Positions 26,908 through 35,821 of a stretch of 64,000 nt of DNA are shown here, in pieces. The first letter of the stretch is position 1, and each line of letters begins with the position of its first letter. The notes below the pieces were generated by a model, which had not been told where the DNA came from, ran no database searches, and saw only the letters and a list, made by a program, of their open reading frames with translations. The stretch spans positions 682,001 through 746,000 of the forward strand of contig JALHQN010000001.1 of the NCBI GenBank assembly GCA_022841915.1, written 5' to 3'. The DNA comes from Burkholderiales bacterium (GTDB lineage: Bacteria > Pseudomonadota > Gammaproteobacteria > Burkholderiales > WYBJ01). The position numbers and the translations under genes are program-made.

Positions 26908-28980
26908 TCAGGGGCCTTCGACAGCGATGCGCCGGGGAGTGCTCGGCCATATACCCCGGTCCACCGATCTGCCGCCGGCGAAAACGGCGAAACTCTGACC
27001 GCCCAGATGAGGCAAGGAGCGCGTCAAGGCGGCCAGCGATGCGGCGTCGGGAGCACTCACGACGACGAAATGACGGCCCGATTCGGTTCGGTCGGCATAA
27101 GCGAACGCCGAACCGTTTTTCTTCAGCGACGGCGGGACAGGCGCCAGTCCCAGGCCCTGCAGCAAACCTGGAATCTCCCCATGGCTGCCCACCAAGAATA
27201 GCGGCGCCCCAGTCTCGGCAGACGCCTCCGCCAAGCGGACGCCATGCTCGAGCGTTGCTCGAGCCAGTTCCATTGCGGCTTTGCGCAGGTCCGCCTGCTG
27301 ACCGAGGACGACGAGGGTGCGGGGATCCAGTATGACTAGCCGCAGCGTGGGCGCGACCTCCTCGCGTTCGAGCCGGCGAAAAAGTCGGGCCTCGGGATCG
27401 ACGGCGATCGACGTCGCGCGAGCCGGCACTGCGATGACGGCCTGGCCTTGCAAGCCTGTGAGCGGCACCGATGCATCGAACACACCACCGTCGGCCAAAT
27501 GGACTCGCACAGGCACGTCGAGGCCATACGCGGGCGCGCGCTGACGCAAAACCACGGTGATGCGTTCGTCGGTCGCGCCTTTCATCCGGCGGGCCGAAAC
27601 GACCTCGACCGCCGGTGCGCCCGCCCGGTCGACCCACTGCCGAAAGAACGCGTCCAGCGACTGCCCGGATGCGCGTTCGAACGCCTGCTGCAATTCGTTC
27701 CAGCCGGCCACGCGCCCCCGATGATTCTTCCAGAGCGCACGCAGCGCGTCGTTGAACACACGCTCGCCCAACCGATCGCGCAGCATCAAGAATACGAAGG
27801 CCGTCTTGTTGTAGCCCACGGCCTGGTCTGCGCCATGCCGGCGGGAAACGAACGACGACAAGGCGCGGTCATGCGCTGGCGGCACAGCGACATAGTCGCG
27901 CAGCCAGCCGAGCCGCATCGCCCGCGCTGCCTCAATGCCCGCCTCCTCCCGGAACGCGTAGTCGGCCATGAAAGTGGTCAGCCCTTCGGCCCAGTTCCCC
28001 TTCGCATAGTCCACATAAACGCCATTGCCCCACCAATCGTGCAGCACCTCGTGGCCGAGCGATGTCGTCCGGATGAAGGGAAGGCGGATGATCTGCCGTC
28101 CGAGATAGGCGATGCCTGGCATGCCGAAGCCGGTGGGCAAAGGGGCCGAGACGATGCTGTAGGCGGGGCGTGCATACGGCCCGATCTGCTTGTCGTAGCG
28201 CTCGATGTATCCTGCCGCGGACTGCAGGTAGGCTTCGGCATGCTCGCGCAGTTCGGCGTGAAAGTAGGTTCGCACCAGGACCGAACGCCCCGCATCGAGC
28301 CGAAGCATGCGCTCGCCCACGCTATACGGCCCCGCGAGCAGGTCGATGCCGGGCAACGGCCCGTCCGAGTCGAACACGGCCTGCACGCCGCCGGGCGTGA
28401 CCGATTCCTCGACGAGCTTCCCCGACACCAGCGCGCGGTAGCCCGCCGGAACGTTCAATTCGACGCGATACGTGATGTCGCTGCCTTCGGGCTGCGGATA
28501 CCAGGCGGACGATGCAGGCACGAACGTGCCATCCGCGCCCGAGAGCGGCTCGTCGAGCCCGAGCACCTGCCGATGATCGAGCGAGGGATCGAGCGGCTGC
28601 AGCGGCAAGACGTAGCTGAATCGGATCTCGGTCGGCTTGGACGAAGGCGCGTTCAACCGCCAGCGCAGCAATTGCCTGCGACCAAGGGCTTCACGGTCGG
28701 GGAGCACTGCGCGGCCGTCGATGGTCAACGAAGCGACCTGGCTGCGTGCGCAGAGGCGCAGATTCACGGTCGCCGCCGAAGGCATGGAAATCTTGCCCGC
28801 CACTTGCAGCGTGCGCTTGACCGGATCGAGGTGCGCTGCGAGCTCGATCCGGGGCAGGCTCGCGGCCCAGCCGGGCTGGATCCACCCGAGGACGATCAAC
28901 AACAGCCCGAATCCCCACAGCATCGGCCATCGGAGCGAACCTCTCGGACGCACGTGCCGCGCTCGGACTGACCCAGTCAT
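26908..28980 (-). CDS. Exported M1-family (gluzincin) metallopeptidase
   Basis: Predicted zinc aminopeptidase in the periplasm. From the ATG at 28980 an N-terminal hydrophobic segment (about 18-40) acts as signal or anchor; a longer frame upstream overlaps the ChaN gene and is rejected. The zinc site is HEVLHDWWGN (about 310), followed by the third ligand Glu in GNWAEGLTTF, matching HExxH-x18-E. The GxMEN exopeptidase motif is replaced by GFGMPGIAYLG, so exopeptidase specificity may differ from classical M1. About 690 residues; the last 150 form a separate alpha/beta region. It is third in an operon, eight bases after ChaN-PDZ. Confidence 0.85.
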   Translation of the reverse strand: MTGSVRARHVRPRGSLRWPMLWGFGLLLIVLGWIQPGWAASLPRIELAAHLDPVKRTLQVAGKISMPSAATVNLRLCARSQVASLTIDGRAVLPDREALGRRQLLRWRLNAPSSKPTEIRFSYVLPLQPLDPSLDHRQVLGLDEPLSGADGTFVPASSAWYPQPEGSDITYRVELNVPAGYRALVSGKLVEESVTPGGVQAVFDSDGPLPGIDLLAGPYSVGERMLRLDAGRSVLVRTYFHAELREHAEAYLQSAAGYIERYDKQIGPYARPAYSIVSAPLPTGFGMPGIAYLGRQIIRLPFIRTTSLGHEVLHDWWGNGVYVDYAKGNWAEGLTTFMADYAFREEAGIEAARAMRLGWLRDYVAVPPAHDRALSSFVSRRHGADQAVGYNKTAFVFLMLRDRLGERVFNDALRALWKNHRGRVAGWNELQQAFERASGQSLDAFFRQWVDRAGAPAVEVVSARRMKGATDERITVVLRQRAPAYGLDVPVRVHLADGGVFDASVPLTGLQGQAVIAVPARATSIAVDPEARLFRRLEREEVAPTLRLVILDPRTLVVLGQQADLRKAAMELARATLEHGVRLAEASAETGAPLFLVGSHGEIPGLLQGLGLAPVPPSLKKNGSAFAYADRTESGRHFVVVSAPDAASLAALTRSLPHLGGQSFAVFAGGRSVDRGIWPSTPRRIAVEGP

Positions 28981-28988
28981 GGGTGCGC

Positions 28989-30173
28989 TCAGGGAGCCGC
29001 CGGGGGAAACTTCGCCACGACCTCGACCTCGACCCCTTCGCGTCGGACGCGAATGGGCAACCAGGTGCCCGGCGCCTGGCGTCCGACCGCGGCCCCGACG
29101 TCGGCCAACTCGACGACTTTGCGCCCGGCGAGCGTCAATAAGACGTCGCCCGCCTTGAGCCCCGACTGCGCTGCGATCGAGCCCTCGCCCACCCGATCGA
29201 TGCGCACGCCGCCGCCCTCCGCGGTCCCGAGCAGAACACCCAGACGCGGTGGCGCGAGCACGGCCGTTCGACTGGCTGCCTCGATGCCGAAAACCGCGTC
29301 GGCAACACCCGGCTTCAACTGTGAGCACTCCAGATCCTGCTCCCAGGGCAATAGCACGAAGGTATCGCTCACGCCGAGCGCACGCAGTTGATGGGGCACG
29401 CCCCCGGCGCCGGTATGGCCGCGGCCCATGACGGCGACGACCTGGCGCCCCGGATAGCGCCGATGAGCATCCCGAATCGCCTCGGCCATGGCTCGGTCCC
29501 AAGTCGTCTGGCCGTCCACGAAACGCAGAAAACCCGGATCGGTCATCGCGATGCCTTTGTTGGCATCGCCATGCTGCCCGAACACCGAGTGCAGTTCGCT
29601 CAAGTACTCGGCGGGCGCCGCTGCGGGACGTCCAACGCCTTCGCGCATGCGCTCGGGCACCCCTTCCCAACCCTTGCGGGCCACCTCGCGGATCAAGCTG
29701 CGCTCGACATTGAGCGCCACCATGGGAATCCGATGCATGCGTGCGAAGTGAAACAGCGGTAGATAAAGCCCGGCGTCGAAACTCCATACGCGGGCCCACT
29801 CGCTCTGCCGCAGGAACTGCGCCTCGGTGAGTTCGCCATTCACCCAGCGATCGAGTACCGGCTGAACCCGACGCGGGAACATCTCGAAGCCGAGCACCAT
29901 CTCGACGCGGCGACCGTACAACGCCGCCATGGTATGCAGTTGCCAGCGATGATGCTCGACACGATCGTGTTGCTCACCCAACAAGACCACCGAGCGCGTC
30001 GCAGCTTGATCGAGCAATTCACGCGCCGCGGTCTGACTCACGCCCTGCTGTTGAGGAACGGTCCAAACCCCGGGCCGCACGCACTCCCGAGCCCCTGCCA
30101 GCGAGGTCGACCCCAGCGCCAGGACGGCAACGAGAGCGGCTCCCCGTAGAGACGACGCCCGGCGCCGCGACAT
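28989..30173 (-). CDS. ChaN-like heme-binding domain fused to a PDZ domain, exported
   Basis: A ChaN/PhuW-type domain (haem-regulated protein in Campylobacter and Pseudomonas) covers about 40-300: SVVLLGEQHDRVEHHRWQL, GFEMFPRRVQPVLDRW, LPLFHFARMHRIPMVALN, and VVAVMGRGHTGAGGVPHQL. A PDZ domain follows (about 305-390: GVRIDRVGEGSIAAQSGLKAGDVLLTLAGRKV). A signal peptide (about 1-28, ending TSLAGA) predicts the periplasm; no lipobox Cys is placed for a lipoprotein. The ATG lies two bases after the trpB2 stop, so the genes are coupled. Ligand and partner are inferred only from the family. Confidence 0.82.
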   Translation of the reverse strand: MSRRRASSLRGAALVAVLALGSTSLAGARECVRPGVWTVPQQQGVSQTAARELLDQAATRSVVLLGEQHDRVEHHRWQLHTMAALYGRRVEMVLGFEMFPRRVQPVLDRWVNGELTEAQFLRQSEWARVWSFDAGLYLPLFHFARMHRIPMVALNVERSLIREVARKGWEGVPERMREGVGRPAAAPAEYLSELHSVFGQHGDANKGIAMTDPGFLRFVDGQTTWDRAMAEAIRDAHRRYPGRQVVAVMGRGHTGAGGVPHQLRALGVSDTFVLLPWEQDLECSQLKPGVADAVFGIEAASRTAVLAPPRLGVLLGTAEGGGVRIDRVGEGSIAAQSGLKAGDVLLTLAGRKVVELADVGAAVGRQAPGTWLPIRVRREGVEVEVVAKFPPAAP

Positions 30174-30175
30174 GC

Positions 30176-31540
30176 TCACGCCGACACCGAAGGCAAGCCG
30201 GCGAGCGCCATCGCCAGTTCGGCCTCGTCGTAGGAGCGGTCGACCAGCTTGCCGCCGAGATAATCGATGTACGCCTGCATGTCGAAATGCCCATGCCCGC
30301 ACAGGTTGAACAGAATGGTCTGCGCCTTGCCCTCGATCTTGCAGCGCATCGCCTCCATGATCGCTCCGCGCACCGCGTGTGTCGCCTCGGGCGCGGGCAC
30401 GATGCCTTCAGCGCGAGCGAATCGCAGGCCGGCGTCGAAACAGTCGAGCTGCGTGCAGGCAATGGCTTCGATCAGCCCCAGTTCCTTCAGGTGACTGACG
30501 AGCGGTGCCATGCCGTGATAGCGCAATCCGCCCGCGTGAAATCCCGGGGGCGTGAACGAGGAGCCCAGCGTGTGCATCTTGGTGAGCGGCGTAAGATGCG
30601 CTGTGTCGCCGAAATCGTAGGCGTACTTGCCGCGCGTGAGGCTCGGGCAGGCCGCCGGTTCGACCGCCACGACCCTGACTCGCTGTCCGCCACGCAGCTG
30701 CTCGCCGAGGAATGGAAACGCGATGCCGGCGAAGTTCGAGCCGCCGCCCGTACAGGCGACGATGACATCCGGATAGTCACCCGCCATGTCGAGTTGCGCC
30801 ATCGCCTCCTTGCCCACGATGGTCTGGTGCAAGAGAACATGATTGAGCACCGAGCCGAGCGCATACTTCGTATCGCTGCGCTGGGCCGCGAGTTCGACGG
30901 CCTCCGAGATGGCGATGCCCAGACTGCCGGGATGCGCCGGATTGGCTGCCAGCAGATCCCGCCCCGCGACTGTCTCGTTGGAGGGCGAGGCCAGGCAGCG
31001 TGCGCCGTAGGCCTCCATCAAGGCCCGCCGATACGGCTTCTGGTCGTAGGAGACGCGCACCATGAACACCTGCACGTCGATGCCGAAGAGCGCACCGGCG
31101 AAAGCCAGCGACGATCCCCATTGACCGGCGCCGGTTTCGGTCGTGAGACGCCTGATGCCCGCCTGCTGGTTGTAGAAGGCCTGCGCCACGGCGGTATTCG
31201 GCTTGTGGCTGCCCGCGGGCGACACGCCTTCGTACTTGTAGTAGATCTTCGCCGGCGTACCGAGCGCTTGCTCGAGGCGACGCGCCCGATACAGCGGGGT
31301 CGGACGCCACTGTCGGTAGATGTCGCGCACCGGCTCCGGGATCTCGATCTCGCGCTCGGTCGAAACTTCCTGCTCGATCAGCGCGTCGGTGAACAGTGCT
31401 GACAGATCACTTGCAGTCACCGGCTTCAAGGTACCCGGATGCAGCACGGGTGGCGGCGCACTGGGGAGGTCAGCGGCGATGTTGTACCAGAACCGCGGGA
31501 TGCGCGTTTCGTCGAGTTGATACTTGATGGTGTCGTTCAC
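30176..31540 (-). CDS. TrpB2-type tryptophan synthase beta-like PLP enzyme
   Basis: Stand-alone PLP enzyme of the TrpB2 group, able in characterised members to make tryptophan from serine and indole. A GTG start with GAGGAG six bases upstream gives 454 residues, opening MNDTIKYQLDETRIPRFWYN, the TrpB2 signature. The PLP lysine is in SPAGSHKPNTA (about 108-118), the catalytic Glu in TTETGAGQWGSS, and the phosphate loop in CTGGGSNF. In the C-terminal loop NLCGHGHFD (about 414-422) a Cys occupies the position where TrpB usually has a Ser facing the pyridine nitrogen. No trpA is nearby; instead ChaN-PDZ and M1 genes follow directly. Confidence 0.9.
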   Translation of the reverse strand: MNDTIKYQLDETRIPRFWYNIAADLPSAPPPVLHPGTLKPVTASDLSALFTDALIEQEVSTEREIEIPEPVRDIYRQWRPTPLYRARRLEQALGTPAKIYYKYEGVSPAGSHKPNTAVAQAFYNQQAGIRRLTTETGAGQWGSSLAFAGALFGIDVQVFMVRVSYDQKPYRRALMEAYGARCLASPSNETVAGRDLLAANPAHPGSLGIAISEAVELAAQRSDTKYALGSVLNHVLLHQTIVGKEAMAQLDMAGDYPDVIVACTGGGSNFAGIAFPFLGEQLRGGQRVRVVAVEPAACPSLTRGKYAYDFGDTAHLTPLTKMHTLGSSFTPPGFHAGGLRYHGMAPLVSHLKELGLIEAIACTQLDCFDAGLRFARAEGIVPAPEATHAVRGAIMEAMRCKIEGKAQTILFNLCGHGHFDMQAYIDYLGGKLVDRSYDEAELAMALAGLPSVSA

Positions 31541-31786
31541 GAGGGGCTCCTCGACAAGGATGGTCGACCGCGAATACGTTCGGCATTGTCTCGCAAATCG
31601 AGCGAGAAACGACCACGCCTCGAAAGGCGCATCGTCGCTGCGGTGAGGCCGCCCTCCCCGTTCGTTGTCACGACTATCCGGACCCAGCGAATCGAGGGCG
31701 GTTTCACGCACGAGGGGGCGTGGCCCCGTCGTGGTCGAGCGGCGCCATGCGCCTGCAAGGATGAGGCGACGCGGACTGAGCGGAAC

Positions 31787-32974
31787 TCAGCCGGGCTTGC
31801 CGTCTGCGCGCACCCGGCTGAGAAGGGGCCAGTAGACCACGCAGTAGACGCCGAATGCGACAGCCCACAGTGCGGCCGAAACGATGAGCGCGGCACCGTA
31901 GGCCGGCGGCCAAGCCAGCGGAACAAAAACGCGAGCGATCGCACCGAGATGAACGAAGCAGTACGCGATCACCTCCGCGCGCCCGACCCTCAATGCTCGA
32001 CCCGTATGGCCGAGAGCCGTGCGAGTGATCATGCCTATGATCATGCCTCCGACCGCCCCGATGCCCCAGGCGTGGACGGCCAATGCCGTCGAACCCGCGA
32101 CCCCAGCGACGGCCAAGGCCAGGACCAGCAGCCCGATCGGGATCCATGCGTAAGAAAGGTGCAGTATCCAGAGTATCGGCTGCGAGCGCGTGCTCCACGG
32201 GTCCCACGACCAGAGACGCACGGCGTTGGCACCAGCGGCCACCGTTGCCACGGGAACCAGCAGCCAAGCAGGCCACCCGGCGATCCACGCCACCAAGGCA
32301 AGCCCAAGGCTGACGAGCGCGATGGCGTCGAGCCCACGCACCGCGCGGATACGCGCAGTCCGCAACGCGTTCTTCGTGAATGCGGGCACCACCCGCCCTG
32401 CCATGATGGCCACGATCATGACGACCAGCGCCAACGCCATCTCGACAATCAGCAGCGGAGCCACGTCGATACGGCCAAGATGCGCCCAGTGGAATACACC
32501 GTTTACGCCCGCAAGAGCGAGCAGAATGCCGACGAAGAAACGATTGCGATTGCGTGTCTGCTGCAGGGGTTTCCACAAGTACCACGCGACTACTGGAAGA
32601 AACGCAACATCGACGATGGCCGCCAGCCACCCGGGGCCGGTCAACATCGCCACTCGACCGAGCACCCAGAACGCTGCGAGCGCGGCGAGCAGGCGCCCGG
32701 ACGGCGTCGGCAGCCCGGTCCAGTTGCGTGCCGCCGTAAACAAGAAGCCGGTGACGACGGCAATCGCGAAACCGTAAACCATCTCGTGCGCATGCCAGGT
32801 CACACCCGCCACGTAACCGACCGCCGGCAGCAATCCGAAGTATTGCGCTGCCCATACGGGCAGGCTCAGGGCAGCGAACAGCGCCGCAAGCAGGAAAAAC
32901 GGACGAAAACCCAGATTGAACAGCGCAAATTGGCTAGCGCCGGCGGGGACTGCTGAATTTGTATCCACGGACAT
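31787..32974 (-). CDS. NnrS family heme/copper membrane protein
   Basis: Polytopic inner-membrane protein linked in other bacteria to nitric oxide stress and denitrification. It has about twelve hydrophobic helices in 395 residues, beginning FALFNLGFRPFFLLAALFA, then WHAHEMVYGFAIAVVTGFLFTAARNWTG with the conserved histidines, and GRVVPAFTKNA, MITRTALGHTGR. The ATG at 32974 is chosen over an upstream in-frame start that adds 48 non-membrane residues. No nir, nor or nnr gene is adjacent. Confidence 0.9.
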   Translation of the reverse strand: MSVDTNSAVPAGASQFALFNLGFRPFFLLAALFAALSLPVWAAQYFGLLPAVGYVAGVTWHAHEMVYGFAIAVVTGFLFTAARNWTGLPTPSGRLLAALAAFWVLGRVAMLTGPGWLAAIVDVAFLPVVAWYLWKPLQQTRNRNRFFVGILLALAGVNGVFHWAHLGRIDVAPLLIVEMALALVVMIVAIMAGRVVPAFTKNALRTARIRAVRGLDAIALVSLGLALVAWIAGWPAWLLVPVATVAAGANAVRLWSWDPWSTRSQPILWILHLSYAWIPIGLLVLALAVAGVAGSTALAVHAWGIGAVGGMIIGMITRTALGHTGRALRVGRAEVIAYCFVHLGAIARVFVPLAWPPAYGAALIVSAALWAVAFGVYCVVYWPLLSRVRADGKPG

Positions 32975-33199
32975 TGCGGTGACCCTGATGACGCCGGATA
33001 ACGCGCCCCGGCGGCCATTGTCTCGGAGCGCTCTCAGCTTGGTCTTGATTCTGCGCAAGTCCGAACGCTTGACATGGAAGATCGCCGCGCGGCGCCTCGC
33101 CCGACGCCCGCACACCACAAGCCCGTCTTGTCGAGCGCTTGGCGAGCATGGATCCGGGCTGGGATAATCACCGCCTCATCCACCCGATCGACGCCCCCC

Positions 33200-35311
33200 A
33201 TGCCCGCATTCGAGCGCTTGTTCAACCCCAGAGGTATTGCAGTCATCGGCGCAAGCGCCGATCCCACCCGTGCCGGTGGCCAGACGATCGACGCACTGAC
33301 GCGGCACGGCTTTCAAGGCGGGGTCTATCCCATCAATCCCAAGTACGACGAGATCGGCGGCTATCGCTGCTATCCCGCGCTCGAGGCGCTCGACCAGCCC
33401 TGCGACATCGTGGTGATCGCCCTGCCCGCGGCTCACGTGACCGAGATGGTGGAGCAATGCGGCGCATGCCGAATTCCTTACGCGGTGGTTCTGGGCGGCG
33501 GTTTTCGCGAAACGGGTCCCGAGGGCGAGGCGCGCGAGAAAGCGATGGTTGCGGCGGCTCGGGCCGGCGGTGTGCGGTTGATCGGCCCCAACTGTCTGGG
33601 GTTGGTGAATGTCGAGCGGAAAGTTTACGCAGCCTTCGGCAGTCTCACCCGCGAACCGGACTTGCAGCCGGGCCCCGTCTCCGCGGTGATCCAAAGCGGG
33701 GGATTCGGCAACAGCTTGGTGATCCGCTGCGCGCTCGCCGGCGTCGGCTTCCGGCAGGTGGTCGCGAGCGGCAATGAAGCCGACATCTCCGCCGCGGAAC
33801 TCATCGATGCCTACGTCGACGATCCCGGGACCAAGATCATCCTCACCTATCTCGAGGGCATAACCGACGGCCGGCGATTCGTCGCGGCGGCTCGGCGCGC
33901 CCTGTCGGCGGGCAAGCCGATCATCGCGTGGAAAGCCGGCAACACGCGGCAAGGCACGCGCGCGGCCGCATCCCATACCGCCAATCTCACGGGCGACTAC
34001 GATGTGTTTCGGGCGGCGTTCCGCCAGTGCGGCGTGATCGAGGTGCATGACGTCGACGAAGCAGCCGACTTCGCGCTGTGCCTGATGTCGGGCCGTCGTC
34101 CCAAGGGCCGCAATGTTGCCGTCATGGGTGGTTCGGGGGGCTCCGCGGTCGTGTTCGCAGATACCGCCGACGAGGTCGGTCTCTCGCTCGCGCAACCTTG
34201 CGCGCAGACCATGGCCGTGCTGCGCGCCAATCTGCCTTCGGTTGCCTCGCTGGAGAATCCGATCGACTATGCGGCCGGCTATCCGCGACCGGGCGACGAA
34301 CCCAAGCTGCAGCGCGCGCTCGACGCAGTGCTCGCCGACGACAACATTCATCAGCTCGGCTTGCTGTACGCGACCGTGCTCGGCGGCACGTTGAAGCTCA
34401 GCGCATCCATCCTCGCCGAGGCCGCCGCGAGATCGGACAAACCCGTGCTCGCATTCTCGGTCATGCCGCACGCACTGGCACCCGAGGGGCACGATATCCT
34501 CAAGGCAGCAGGCATTCCTTCCCTGCCCTCTCCTGCGCGCGTGGCACGCGCAATGGGCATGCTGGCAGACTACGCTGAGGCACTCGCACGACAAAACAAT
34601 CCCGAGGCCGTTCCTCCGGCGCCGAGCGCCTCCGGACTCGAGCTTCCGCCAGGGGCGGTCACGCTGGACGAGCACGAAAGCAAGATCATCGCCGCCCACT
34701 TCGGCGTGCCCGTCACCCGCGACGTCGTCATTCCCGTCGATCGTGTCGGCGAAGCCGTCTCGGGCTTGAGGTTTCCCGTGGCGGCCAAGGTGCTCTCTCG
34801 CGACATCGCACACAAAACCGACATCGGAGCGGTAAAACTCGGCGTACGCGACAACGAGCAACTCACGGCCATCGCTGCCGAACTGCTCGCCAACGCCACC
34901 AAGGCCCGCCCCGATGCGAAGGTGACCGGGGTGCTCGCCTGCGAAATGGTGACCGATGCGCTCGAGACCATCGTCGGCGTAGTGAACGATCCTGCCTTCG
35001 GTCCGGTCGTCGCGCTGGGCATCGGTGGGATCTTCGCCGAGTCGATGCGCGATGTGACCTTCCGGCTCGCCCCCTTCGGCCTCGATACCGCACGCGAAAT
35101 GATCGGCGAATTGCGCGGCCGCAAGCTCTTCGAAGCCGCTCGCGGCAAACCCGCCCGTGATACCGACGCCCTCGCGCAGACGCTCAGCCGCGTCTCCGTC
35201 ATGGCCTGGACGCTGCGCGAGCGCATCGCGGAGGTCGACATCAATCCGTTGCTGGTGCGGGAGGCAGGCGCAGGTGTGGTCGCAGCCGACGCATTGGTGG
35301 TGCTTCGGTAG
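33200..35311 (+). CDS. NDP-forming acyl-CoA synthetase (acetate--CoA ligase family), fused alpha-beta
   Basis: Interconverts acyl-CoA + ADP + Pi with acid + CoA + ATP through a phosphohistidine. Order: a CoA-binding Rossmann domain (about 1-130: NPRGIAVIGASADPTRAGGQ), then succinyl-CoA ligase-like domains with LIGPNCLGLVNVERKVYAAF, VSAVIQSGGFGNS and the phosphorylated His in AASHTANLTGDYDVF (about 263-277). An ATP-grasp domain ends the protein (about 475-703: HESKIIAAHFGVP, VAAKVLSRDIAHKTDIGAVKLG, DINPLLVRE). 703 residues is typical of fused proteins. Substrate is unknown; related proteins act in aryl- or branched-acid use. Confidence 0.9.
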   Translation: MPAFERLFNPRGIAVIGASADPTRAGGQTIDALTRHGFQGGVYPINPKYDEIGGYRCYPALEALDQPCDIVVIALPAAHVTEMVEQCGACRIPYAVVLGGGFRETGPEGEAREKAMVAAARAGGVRLIGPNCLGLVNVERKVYAAFGSLTREPDLQPGPVSAVIQSGGFGNSLVIRCALAGVGFRQVVASGNEADISAAELIDAYVDDPGTKIILTYLEGITDGRRFVAAARRALSAGKPIIAWKAGNTRQGTRAAASHTANLTGDYDVFRAAFRQCGVIEVHDVDEAADFALCLMSGRRPKGRNVAVMGGSGGSAVVFADTADEVGLSLAQPCAQTMAVLRANLPSVASLENPIDYAAGYPRPGDEPKLQRALDAVLADDNIHQLGLLYATVLGGTLKLSASILAEAAARSDKPVLAFSVMPHALAPEGHDILKAAGIPSLPSPARVARAMGMLADYAEALARQNNPEAVPPAPSASGLELPPGAVTLDEHESKIIAAHFGVPVTRDVVIPVDRVGEAVSGLRFPVAAKVLSRDIAHKTDIGAVKLGVRDNEQLTAIAAELLANATKARPDAKVTGVLACEMVTDALETIVGVVNDPAFGPVVALGIGGIFAESMRDVTFRLAPFGLDTAREMIGELRGRKLFEAARGKPARDTDALAQTLSRVSVMAWTLRERIAEVDINPLLVREAGAGVVAADALVVLR

Positions 35312-35407
35312 ACGCCGGCAGAATGCACCCTCGAACCATTAGGCCAAGCCCGCGTTTCGGTGCTCGGCAAGTGCCCGTCATCGGTCTAAGCCCGAACAGG
35401 AGTCGCC

Positions 35408-35710
35408 ATGCAGCATGACAAACCCCAACAGCAATTGAGTTCGTCGCAGAGACTTCTCCTGGCCGCCGTACTGGCTGCCGCCGCGGCCTACTGCGGCATC
35501 ATGTGGTCAGGCAGTGGCGCGGCCCGCAACGCTCTCGGTGGGATCGCGCTGCTTGCCACCGCAATTTACGTCAGGCTCTATCCGGTGCAATCGACTTCGA
35601 GCTTGCTCGCTCAGTATCAGAGCAGCAAGAAACCGCCGCTATTGGCTGCGGTGCTGCATATGACCGCGCTCATCTTCTTTCTGGCGACCTTGGCCACCTG
35701 GATGCGCTGA
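35408..35710 (+). CDS. Small membrane protein, unknown
   Basis: 100 residues, not recognised. AGGAG precedes the ATG by seven bases, supporting translation. Three hydrophobic segments lie at about 16-34 (LLLAAVLAAAAAYCGIMW), 40-57 (ALGGIALLATAIYVRLYP) and 78-98 (LAAVLHMTALIFFLATLAT), with a hydrophilic Gln-rich N-terminus. It is isolated between the acyl-CoA synthetase and the REC-REC-Hpt gene. Confidence 0.65.
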   Translation: MQHDKPQQQLSSSQRLLLAAVLAAAAAYCGIMWSGSGAARNALGGIALLATAIYVRLYPVQSTSSLLAQYQSSKKPPLLAAVLHMTALIFFLATLATWMR

Positions 35711-35821
35711 TCATTCAGTCACGGGGGCGACTAGCGCCCGGGGTCGGAAATCCGCCGAACAAATGCGCCGAGAAGCGACGCCTACTGCGTCGGAAAGAGA
35801 TTCCCAAGGCTCGAACCGGGA

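Noticed and set aside
28981..29799. N-terminal extension of the M1 peptidase
   Set aside because: Overlaps the ChaN-PDZ gene in another frame; the extension is Arg-rich and unlike any domain.
33176..34861. Minus-strand open frame opposite the acyl-CoA synthetase
   Set aside because: Compositional artefact; the plus strand has unambiguous CoA-binding and ATP-grasp motifs.
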